DNA from: CBHWET01 sp966112985
GTDB lineage: Bacteria; Verrucomicrobiota; Verrucomicrobiia; Limisphaerales; JACDHS01
DNA: 5,176 nucleotides
Reading direction: 5' to 3'
Assembly (NCBI GenBank): GCA_966112985.1
Contig: CBHWET010000355.1
Location: forward strand, 1-5,176
The position numbers were made by a program, and so were the translations under genes. Below, piece after piece: positions 1 to 5,176 of the stretch (position 1 is the stretch's first letter; every line of letters starts with the position of its first letter). Below the pieces are notes generated by a model, which worked only from the letters and a program-made list of their open reading frames with translations, did not search any database and had not been told where the DNA came from.

Positions 1-101
1 AAAACGCAGATTTATTTTGCAGAATTTTGACCAAATTCACCTCGGGAGGACAAAAAACACGAACGGCGGCGATTTACACCGATGTAGAAGGTATTTTAAC
101 G

Positions 102-140
102 AAAAAACGGACCGCGGCTGGGTCGCAGACCAGCCGCAGC
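102..140 (-). terminator. Likely intrinsic terminator of the prepilin-like gene
   Basis: On the minus strand GCGGCTGG (137-130) pairs perfectly with CCAGCCGC (121-114) around an 8-base loop. The stem can be extended by three more pairs, two of them G-U wobbles, to span 140-111. After a 3-base gap come six T residues (107-102). The hairpin begins about 16 bases after the stop codon of the prepilin-like gene (156-158), the usual place for a rho-independent terminator. The T-tract is short and not flush with the core stem, so the call is likely rather than certain. Confidence 0.6.
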
Positions 141-155
141 AGCGTAGTTCGGCCG

Positions 156-897
156 TCAGTAATTTATATTCTGCGCCTGATATTGTGGCACCCGCAGGTC
201 GACATCGTTATTGAGATCAGAATACGCTGAATACAACGTCGTACATTGATCGCGCAGTCTTGTTCCTGACATTGTGCCGACGCTCCCGTCACATAACGCG
301 ACGACACCTTGCTTTTGATGGCGCATCGTGCTGACCCAATCGTATTGAGAAAGGTTCGCTTTCTTGATTTTCAAACTTTCGGGAGGACTGGCGCCATAAG
401 CCAACGTACCGTTTTGCGAGATATAATTATCCCCGATCAGGAACATCTGCGGCCGGGCAGGTTGCCCATCGGCACAGAAAAAGTAACTCACGCTCTTACG
501 CAGCTCGAATGCGGGCGTCAACTGCGCCCAATTGGTCATCGGCGTCCGCATGCGGTCCGCGGGACAGGTCAGCATTGTTGGATTAACCAGATGTCTTTGC
601 AGTGTGGCCCAGTGATCGCGCCACGGAATTAAGGGGAGTGAAGCGGGGGCCACCGGCATTCCAGTCGTATTTGCCGTCGTTGTTTTCATCGGCCCACATC
701 GTCATGGCGAGGACGATTTGTTTCTGACTGTTAATACAGCTGGTTTGTTGCGCTTTGGCTTTCGCTTTGGAAAGCGCTGGCAAAAGCATTGCCGCTAAAA
801 TGGCAATAATGGCAATCACCACGAGCAATTCGATCAACGTGAATGCTCGCACTTTTCTCTGAGTCTCGGGCGATCTGCAAATGGACAAGCGAGTCAT
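156..897 (-). pseudogene. Prepilin-type N-terminal cleavage/methylation domain protein, interrupted by a frameshift
   Basis: This is a type IV pilin-like/type II secretion pseudopilin-like protein of the kind abundant in Verrucomicrobia. Such proteins are inserted in the inner membrane, cleaved by a prepilin peptidase and exported; the particular role of these paralogues is mostly unknown. The first part (897 to about 645) has a basic leader with QRKVRA, then FTLIELLVVIAIIAIL with Phe at +1 and Glu at +5, then LPALSKAKAKA. The residue before the cleavage site is Ala, not the classical Gly. The second part lies one frame over (about 645 to 156) and continues with WRDHW, LTCPAD, SYFF, RPQMFLIGD and the C-terminal ALCDGSVGTMS, which matches the family's xLxDGSV motif. 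Removing one C from the C5 run (minus strand; G5 at 645-649) joins both parts into a 246-residue protein, the usual family length. Unshifted, the first frame ends at 583. The start at 897 gives an 18-residue leader but lacks a clear Shine-Dalgarno; an in-frame ATG at 1032 has GGAAGGG six bases upstream and would give a 63-residue leader. The defect may be real or a sequencing error. Confidence 0.85.
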
Positions 898-1276
898 GTA
901 TGATATAACCCGTGACGAACAACGCGTGTTCATGCCTCGGGATGTATGGATTTTAGAGGACGAGCAGAAGACCAGAATACCCGCAAATGAGGGCGTTAAC
1001 GGGGATTCGGAGGCGCACTTGAGGAAATGCATGCTTACCCTTCCAAAGGTTAGTTGTGCAAAGGGCGACGCCGAATGCACGGCACGTCATCCGTGAAACG
1101 AGTTAACGCGCACAGAACATAATCCAATCCTTAAATGAGAAAGTTCGTCGCGTAGCTGAAAAGTCAGATACCTCTTTACGGTTTAACACCTATTGAAAGC
1201 GAACGCTCAAACTGGGGTCTAAATCTACTATCAATTCATTGTCCAGAGTCAGGTGGTCAGAAATGGTTTTTTACAC
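898..1276. other. Intergenic stretch upstream of the prepilin-like gene
   Basis: These 379 bases lie between the stop codon of the large surface protein gene and the preferred prepilin start, both on the minus strand. The prepilin frame stays open up to an ATG at 1080, so part of 898-1032 could be an extended leader. Translated, that extension has no recognisable motif. I see no convincing sigma-70 promoter, no tRNA and no strong hairpin with a T-tract on the minus strand. The plus-strand open frame at 881-1096 has no family features and overlaps the prepilin leader antisense, so I treat it as spurious. Confidence 0.5.
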
Positions 1277-3589
1277 CTATGGCACAAACCGGGATCGGTA
1301 GAACTGCAAGCTGTTAGACATCGCCGTGTCGTTGATTGTGGTGAAGCCGCTGGAATTTGTGATGAGGCGCCAGGGGAACCAGTTGGTCAGGTCAGTCGAT
1401 GTTTGGATTTGATAGACGCTGCCGGTGCTGCCGGTGAGTAAAAAGGTGAAGGTGTTCGCGGACTGGTTCGTCGCGACCGATAATTGCGAGGAATGATTTG
1501 CGGCGAGTCCCGTTATCGCTTTGCTGCCGGTAATGGGTGATGCGGTGCCATCGTCGATTGAGGTGGCGATCGTGAAATTGCTGTTAAAGCCAGCCCACGG
1601 CGTAAACGTCACTCCCGTCAGCAACGTGTTTACATCGGCGATCGCACCCGACGCGAGCCACACACCAGTCGCAGGATTGTAGGTCGATGTCACGCTTCCA
1701 GAGGTGCCCGTGTTCAGCGGGCCGGCGTTCGGATTCGACAATGTCAACTTTGCGGTGATGTTCGTGCTGTCGATATCCGTCACCACAATATCAGTTAGAT
1801 TTAATGGAATATCTTGCGTGTAACTTTCGGGCGCTGACAAATTTGTTGCCGTCGGTGCGTCGTTCACTCCGTTGACTGTGATCGCAGCCGTATCTGATGC
1901 TGCCGAAAACGCCGTGCTGTTTCCCGTCGCAGTAATGTTTGTTGTTGATCCGGAAGTTCCCGAGGTCTGATCCCACGCACGAAACGTGATGGCATTCGTA
2001 ATGTAGCCGCTGAAGTTTGTGGCCGGTTGAAAGTAAAGCCAGCCGTCAAGCAACAAAGCGTTTGAGTCAGAAACTGCGGGCAGTGCGGTCCACGTGGAGT
2101 GATTCGTGGAATAATACCACGTGCCGTTCGCAGTGTCGGCTCCGGTAATGGCGACGCCGAGAACAGTGTCACTATCGAGGTCGGTGACATTGTTCATGAT
2201 ATCAAGAGGCGTTCCCAGACCAACCAGGCGGTTGATCGCGGAGCCGACAGCGCCACTCGGGGCTCCGGCATCTTCATTCACCGCACTCAGCGTCGGGTTG
2301 GCTGTCGCCTGAAGCGCAGGCGCGTTGTTCAGTGGACGTAAAGCGATGCTTTCGACCACACCGGTGTCGGCATTATTTGATGCTGTTGCCGTTTTCGTGC
2401 CAGTTGCTGCCGAGGTGCTTTCGAAAAGATAATTGCCTTCCAGTGCTACGCCGGCTTGCCCCGTCGAAACCGCGTCCATCACGTCAACGAATTCCGTCAT
2501 GCCGCTGGGTGGCGTCCATGTTGCCGCGCTCGCGAAGGCGTGCCACGTAAGGAGCATCGTTCTGGGCAATGTCGGAGTAACAGTTGGTGCGGCGTGCGAT
2601 AGCGACGAACTCGTGCTGGTCCCGGTTTCGACATTGATCGGCGCCGTCGTGCTGACTCCAGTGAAAGCGCCAATGCCACCGGCAGAATTCACGCTCGCGG
2701 AAAAGGTCCACATGTAGCTGGATGGGTCGCTCGCACCGGGTGCATGCCAATAAGTGGCGAGGGTTTGACTTGCGGATGTCGTTTTGCGAATCAAAGTCCA
2801 ACCCGTCGGCGCAGTAATGGTGACTGGCGCCGCGTCGCACGTTATCGCGGCAATCATGACGTCGCCTTGCACACTGCCGGTCGGCTTCGTAATCGTGAGG
2901 CTTGAGGAAGCGGTTCCGCCCGACTTCGCCGTCGTCGCTGAGCGAAACGCGATATTTGGCACAACAGTGACAGTTGCTCTGTCGGTAGCAGTAGAAAAAG
3001 CGTTCGTTCCTCCGGACGCCGTGGACGTATCAGCCGTGCTGCCTGCCGTTCCTGATGTTCGATCCCAAGCGCGGAACGTGATCTTCGCAGTGCCGCTAAA
3101 CGTTGTTAAAGTGGGCTTGAAATACAAACGGGTGCTTGAATCAGCAGCGAGCAAGAGCGCCGCACTATCGGAAGGCGAGCCGACTAATGTCCACGCGGAG
3201 CCATTGTTTAGTGAATAATACCACGTCCCATCGATAGGCTCCGCGAATGTAATCGCAAGCCCAAGCAATGCAGGTCCGTCGGGCTCTTCGTTATCCTGGT
3301 CCGTGACATTATCCACCTGGCCTGTCGGTGAACTGAAATCAACCAATCGCGACACCAACGTGCCGACTGCGTTGACTGGCGCGCCAGCACCTTGAAATTC
3401 CGAATTTAAAACGACCTGCTTAATTCCATCCAACACCGGCGCATCGTTCTGGCCGACGACGGCGAAGCCCGAGTTCGCAATAAATGTTATCGCGGTGACT
3501 AAAACGAACATCGAAGTTCGTTGGGGGAAGCATCTCCTTGCAAAATTAAGTCGTGCAAACATGACGGTGATTGGTTCGCTGCCGTCCAT
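1277..3589 (-). CDS. Large exported multi-domain repeat protein (cadherin-like/Ig-like beta modules)
   Basis: This 770-residue protein is probably secreted or displayed at the cell surface; its ligand is unknown. The start at 3589 is supported by AAAGGAAAGAGG just upstream. Residues 1-43 form a long signal peptide with basic residues, then a hydrophobic stretch (MFVLVTAITFIA) and a likely cleavage after GFA. Residues about 47-211 and 421-573 are two copies of one module: each opens with NDAP or NNAP, has a GAP...AVG...RLV segment and NVTD, then GTWYYS, ALLL, LYF.P, ITFRAWD.TSGT.GST, and ends in a TVTV/AITV strand. Residues about 213-418 are a different domain with GDVMIAAIT, APTGWTLI, ATYWHAPGASDPSSYMWTF and ESIALRP, resembling a beta-sandwich domain seen in many secreted bacterial proteins. 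Residues about 576-690 start at NDAPTATN and look cadherin-like (VVTDIDSTNITAKLTLSNP). The C-terminus (about 703-768) has YQIQTSTDLTNW and FYRSRF, a module frequent at the ends of secreted Verrucomicrobia proteins. No catalytic motif is seen. It is rich in Thr, Ser, Ala and Asn and has few cysteines. Confidence 0.9.
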   Translation of the reverse strand: MDGSEPITVMFARLNFARRCFPQRTSMFVLVTAITFIANSGFAVVGQNDAPVLDGIKQVVLNSEFQGAGAPVNAVGTLVSRLVDFSSPTGQVDNVTDQDNEEPDGPALLGLAITFAEPIDGTWYYSLNNGSAWTLVGSPSDSAALLLAADSSTRLYFKPTLTTFSGTAKITFRAWDRTSGTAGSTADTSTASGGTNAFSTATDRATVTVVPNIAFRSATTAKSGGTASSSLTITKPTGSVQGDVMIAAITCDAAPVTITAPTGWTLIRKTTSASQTLATYWHAPGASDPSSYMWTFSASVNSAGGIGAFTGVSTTAPINVETGTSTSSSLSHAAPTVTPTLPRTMLLTWHAFASAATWTPPSGMTEFVDVMDAVSTGQAGVALEGNYLFESTSAATGTKTATASNNADTGVVESIALRPLNNAPALQATANPTLSAVNEDAGAPSGAVGSAINRLVGLGTPLDIMNNVTDLDSDTVLGVAITGADTANGTWYYSTNHSTWTALPAVSDSNALLLDGWLYFQPATNFSGYITNAITFRAWDQTSGTSGSTTNITATGNSTAFSAASDTAAITVNGVNDAPTATNLSAPESYTQDIPLNLTDIVVTDIDSTNITAKLTLSNPNAGPLNTGTSGSVTSTYNPATGVWLASGAIADVNTLLTGVTFTPWAGFNSNFTIATSIDDGTASPITGSKAITGLAANHSSQLSVATNQSANTFTFLLTGSTGSVYQIQTSTDLTNWFPWRLITNSSGFTTINDTAMSNSLQFYRSRFVP

Positions 3590-3593
3590 TTAA

Positions 3594-3605
3594 CCTCTTT
3601 CCTTT
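3594..3605 (-). promoter_or_regulatory. Ribosome binding site of the surface protein gene
   Basis: On the minus strand AAAGGAAAGAGG is followed by TTAA and then the ATG at 3589. The AGAGG part sits four bases and the AAGGA part about ten bases before the start codon. It favours the ATG at 3589 over the in-frame ATGs at 3562 and 3511, which would shorten the N-terminal region of the signal peptide. Confidence 0.6.
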
Positions 3606-3992
3606 GGATAACACAGCCTAAATCGAATGCCTAGCCACCCTCGGGCAGTCCTTTGCGACCGGCGCCACCTTCCAATTACCTGTTGATTATCCCATTTCAA
3701 AAGTCGCTTTGACGCGAAAAACCGATTTTTCCGCTCCACTGAAAGCGCCTTTTACCAATTTCCGTAAAAAGCTGTCCGCGGAAAAGTGCCTTTGACGGAG
3801 TTGGCGTATTTAGTCGGGAGATGGAGAGTGCCTTTTACGGTAAAAGCGTGTTTTCGTGTCACCGGAAAAGTCGCTTTGACGCGTAAAAGCTGTTTTTGGG
3901 GCACTTGGAAAATGCCTTTGACGCACTTTTCAAGAAAAGTTGCGGCCCGGAGTCCAGCTTTTCGCGTCAAAGGCAGTTTGGACCTCAGCCGG

Positions 3993-4025
3993 AAAATGCC
4001 TTTGAAGCGTCAAAGGCATTTTTTT
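3993..4025 (+). terminator. Terminator-like hairpin inside the repeat array
   Basis: AAAATGCCTTTGA (3993-4005) pairs perfectly with TCAAAGGCATTTT (4010-4022) around an AGCG loop. On the plus strand the T-run spans 4019-4025, seven T residues, partly paired with the A's of the left arm. It is the most perfect unit of the array. It shows plus-strand polarity, since on the minus strand only four T's follow. No gene on the plus strand ends here, so if it works it would stop unwanted transcription or attenuate a leader towards the esterase. Confidence 0.4.
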
Positions 4026-4082
4026 GATGGTTTTGACCACGTTTTGCGCATAAGGCGGAGTTTCGGGCGGCGGAAAAGATGG

Positions 4083-4096
4083 TTTGACGCGTCAAA
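4083..4096. repeat. Perfect 14-bp palindrome TTTGACGCGTCAAA in the array
   Basis: This unit has no loop: the dyad is continuous through the central ACGCGT. It is shaped like an operator for a dimeric protein rather than an RNA hairpin with a loop. The outer left arm has decayed (GATGG instead of GTGCC), while the right arm keeps AAAGGCA. Confidence 0.6.
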
Positions 4097-4123
4097 GGCA
4101 CTTTGGACGCAGCGCCGAACAGT

Positions 4124-4139
4124 CCTTTACGCGTAAAGG
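4124..4139. repeat. Perfect 16-bp palindrome CCTTTACGCGTAAAGG in the array
   Basis: Compared with the ideal unit, each arm lacks the same one base (TTTGAC became TTTAC and GTCAAA became GTAAA), so symmetry was kept while the sequence changed. Its centre lies 42 bp from the centre of the preceding palindrome at 4083-4096. Confidence 0.6.
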
Positions 4140-4203
4140 GCACTTCCGACGGACATCCAAACACGGAATTTGCATCAAAGGCATTTTTCAGGGGCCGTTT
4201 TTT

Positions 4204-4232
4204 TGCCTTTGAAGCGTCAAAGGCGTTTTTTT
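4204..4232 (+). terminator. Second terminator-like hairpin inside the repeat array
   Basis: GCCTTTGA (4205-4212) pairs with TCAAAGGC (4217-4224) around the same AGCG loop as the hairpin at 3993-4022, with a possible T-G wobble at the base. T7 follows at 4226-4232 and another T7 precedes it (4198-4204). The core is identical to the earlier hairpin across 21 bases. The polarity again points to the plus strand, about 300 bases before the esterase start. Confidence 0.4.
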
Positions 4233-4317
4233 CCGCGGCTGAAATTTGCCTTTGACGCAAAAAAGGAAAATGCACCGCGTTGAATCTCAGCCGTTTAGCG
4301 CAAGGACAGAGTTTAAG

Positions 4318-4347
4318 GTTTGAGAAATTTGAAGTTTGAGATTGAAA
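4318..4347. repeat. Two-copy imperfect direct repeat, 16-bp step
   Basis: GTTTGAGAAATTTGAA at 4318-4333 (the last base differs by one position) is followed by GTTTGAGATTGAAA at 4334-4347, so GTTTGAG recurs exactly 16 bp apart. It is A/T-rich and may be a simple duplication or a binding site pair. No known function can be assigned. Confidence 0.4.
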
Positions 4348-4490
4348 CGAGTCCTTTCGGATGGTTGAGCAAAAACTGAAGTTTTATGCCAAACTTTTTG
4401 CGGCGCCAAAGCGGCAACGCTCATGGTTCAGGCGTCGGAGAAATGGCGAAGTTTGTTGGACGCTCTCTTCCCGCGATGGCAACGGTAGAT

Positions 4491-4502
4491 AAGCTATAGC
4501 TT
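4491..4502. promoter_or_regulatory. Perfect 12-bp palindrome upstream of the esterase, possible operator
   Basis: AAGCTATAGCTT equals its own reverse complement. It ends 30 bases before the esterase ATG, a place where a dimeric regulator could act on transcription. The symmetry stops at both edges, and a single 12-bp palindrome can occur by chance, so the regulatory reading is inference. Confidence 0.3.
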
Positions 4503-4532
4503 CAAACAGTTGACCTCAGTTAAAATGCAGAA

Positions 4533-5176
4533 ATGAAAGCACGTTGCGTCATGACCATTCTGTCCGTTCTGCTCGTTGCGTGTGCTGCATCGGCAGATAT
4601 TTCGGCTTCAACCGCAACACCGGCGGTCATTGATGTCTGGCCAAAAGAAAAGATGCCTGGCCGCCGTACAAGCGAGCCGGAAACAGCAAAGCCGTCGAAA
4701 GACAACGTCACTCGAATCACGAATGTCGGCCGGCCAACGTTAACGCTATTTCCGGCTGCGAACAAAAACACGGCCGCGCCGGCGATGATTGTTTGTCCTG
4801 GTGGTGGTTATAGCTATGTGGTCGTGGACAAAGAAGGAAGCGAGATTGCCGCGTGGCTGAACACAAACGGCATAACCGCGCTCGTCTTGAAGTATCGCGT
4901 TCCGAATGAGCGAGGCGGTGCTTTGCAGGATCTGCAACGTGCGCTGAGTTTAACGCGCGCCCACGCAACCGAATGGAACATCGATGTGCACCGGCTCGGA
5001 GTCATCGGCTTCTCAGCTGGTGGTAATCTTGCGGCGAAAGCAAGCACGAGATTCGATGAGCGAAGTTACTCACCGATCGATAAAGTGGATGAGCAAAGCT
5101 GCCGCCCTGACTTCGCTGTGTTGGTGTATCCTGCTTACCTCGAGGCCACCAATGGTACGGTCACAGCCGATCTGAA
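4533..5176 (+). CDS. Secreted alpha/beta hydrolase, acetylxylan-esterase-like (3' end outside window)
   Basis: The frame runs from ATG at 4533 to the window edge without a stop: 214 codons plus two bases. It is probably an esterase that removes acetyl or similar acyl groups from plant or algal polysaccharides outside the cytoplasm. Residues 1-21 are a signal peptide (MKARCVMTILSVLLVACAASA) with a type I site after ASA; LVAC at 14-17 also fits a lipobox, so it could be a lipoprotein. The mature start has VIDVWPKEKMPG, like the xLWPxGxPG opening of this family, then RITNVGRPTLTLFPA (61-75). CPGGGY (88-93) is the oxyanion-hole segment, DKEG at 99-102 follows, and GFSAGG (159-164) is the nucleophile elbow with Ser161. 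LKYRVP (119-124), LQDLQRAL (131-138) and SCRPDFAVLVYPAY (189-202) are also family-like. The position after GFSAGG is Asn, where relatives often have His. The catalytic Asp and His should lie beyond the window. No clear Shine-Dalgarno is seen. Exact substrate is unproven; a sialate, feruloyl or other esterase is possible. Confidence 0.88.
   Translation, partial: MKARCVMTILSVLLVACAASADISASTATPAVIDVWPKEKMPGRRTSEPETAKPSKDNVTRITNVGRPTLTLFPAANKNTAAPAMIVCPGGGYSYVVVDKEGSEIAAWLNTNGITALVLKYRVPNERGGALQDLQRALSLTRAHATEWNIDVHRLGVIGFSAGGNLAAKASTRFDERSYSPIDKVDEQSCRPDFAVLVYPAYLEATNGTVTADL

Larger units (their letters stand above)
3699..4265. repeat. Tandem array of about 14 dyad-symmetric units with 42-bp period
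   Basis: The unit is about 22 bases of dyad symmetry, ideal form GCCTTTGACGCGTCAAAGGC, often preceded by GGAAAA and followed by an A/T run and a GC-rich spacer of about 20 bases. The left-arm TTT or its equivalent falls at 3708, 3751, 3791, 3834, 3875, 3917, 3960, 4001, about 4043, 4083, 4126, 4169, 4208 and 4251, a mean step of 41.8. The unit near 4043 is very degenerate and is placed mainly by spacing. Both arms are clear at 3745-3772, 3830-3847, 3993-4022, 4083-4096, 4124-4139 and 4205-4224. Units near 3708, 3791, 3917 and 4251 keep mainly the left arm; those near 3960 and 4169 keep mainly the right arm. Spacers are poorly conserved. The array sits between two divergent genes. It lacks the long identical repeats and unique spacers of CRISPR. 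Because 42 is divisible by three, open frames arise on both strands with 14-residue repetition; these look incidental. Function unknown. Confidence 0.85.
4269..4532. other. Intergenic region upstream of the esterase
   Basis: This stretch should contain the promoter and 5' leader of the esterase, but no convincing -35/-10 pair is visible; TAAAAT at 4521-4526 lies too close to the ATG to be a standard -10 for a leadered transcript. It holds a short direct repeat (4318-4347) and a perfect palindrome (4491-4502), listed separately. A 43-codon open frame at 4361-4492 has no ribosome binding site or recognisable motif and is not called. Confidence 0.5.

Noticed and set aside
1180..1280. Imperfect direct repeat GGTTTAACACCTAT (1180-1193) and GGTTTTTTACACCTAT (1265-1280)
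   Set aside because: Only two short copies, one overlapping the stop codon of the surface protein gene, with a two-base gap; chance is sufficient.
2784..3218. A 144-residue plus-strand open frame rich in Val and Ala
   Set aside because: It lies antisense within the well-supported 770-residue minus-strand gene and is a shadow of its codon composition.
3786..4136. A 116-residue plus-strand open frame in the repeat array
   Set aside because: It is made of the 42-bp repeats read as 14-residue units, has no ribosome binding site, and competing open frames exist on the other strand over the same bases.
3699..4265. CRISPR array
   Set aside because: Units are diverged palindromes with similar short GC-rich spacers, the dyad is in the repeat at 42-bp steps, and there are no conserved direct repeats of 24 bases or more or cas genes.
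4361..4492. A 43-residue plus-strand open frame (start MVEQKLKFYAKL)
   Set aside because: No Shine-Dalgarno, no recognisable domain, Arg-rich as expected from chance reading, and it ends within the palindrome before the esterase.
4510..4526. TTGACC and TAAAAT as a promoter for the esterase
   Set aside because: The two boxes are only five bases apart, so they cannot form a standard sigma-70 promoter.

Overview
The window looks like part of a Verrucomicrobia genome, most like the Pedosphaera/Limisphaera side of that phylum; this is inferred from protein style, not proven. Three signs agree. There is a prepilin-type H-D-G protein with an FTLIELLVVIAIIAIL helix followed by LPALSKAKAKA. There is a secreted repeat protein whose C-terminus carries the YQIQTSTDLTNW...FYR module common in that phylum. 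There is a secreted esterase of the acetylxylan-esterase type. The organism is Gram-negative-like, with many exported proteins.

Layout. Positions 1-155 hold the 3' flank of the first gene, with a likely intrinsic terminator on the minus strand. Positions 156-897 (minus) are a prepilin-like gene that is whole in content but broken by a one-base frameshift in or near a G5 run at 645-649. Positions 898-1276 are non-coding or an uncertain N-terminal extension. Positions 1277-3589 (minus) encode a 770-residue exported protein built from two copies of one beta-rich module, an unrelated domain between them, a cadherin-like domain and a C-terminal module. Positions 3590-4532 form a divergent intergenic region of about 940 bases. 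Positions 4533-5176 (plus) are the first 214 codons of a secreted alpha/beta hydrolase that runs off the window.

The most unusual element is at 3699-4265: a tandem array of about 14 diverged units with a period very close to 42 bp (mean 41.8). Each unit is centred on a dyad of the form GCCTTTGACGCGTCAAAGGC. Several units change both arms together, so the symmetry seems to have been kept while the sequence drifted. The period equals four turns of B-DNA. Two units form strong hairpins followed by T7 on the plus strand. The array lies between two divergent promoter regions, so it could be a protein-binding array, a transcription barrier or a structured leader. The sequence does not decide between these.

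The surface protein and prepilin genes are co-directional but about 380 bases apart, so they are not clearly one operon. The esterase is divergent from both. A shared role in surface attachment and polysaccharide breakdown is possible but is only inference.
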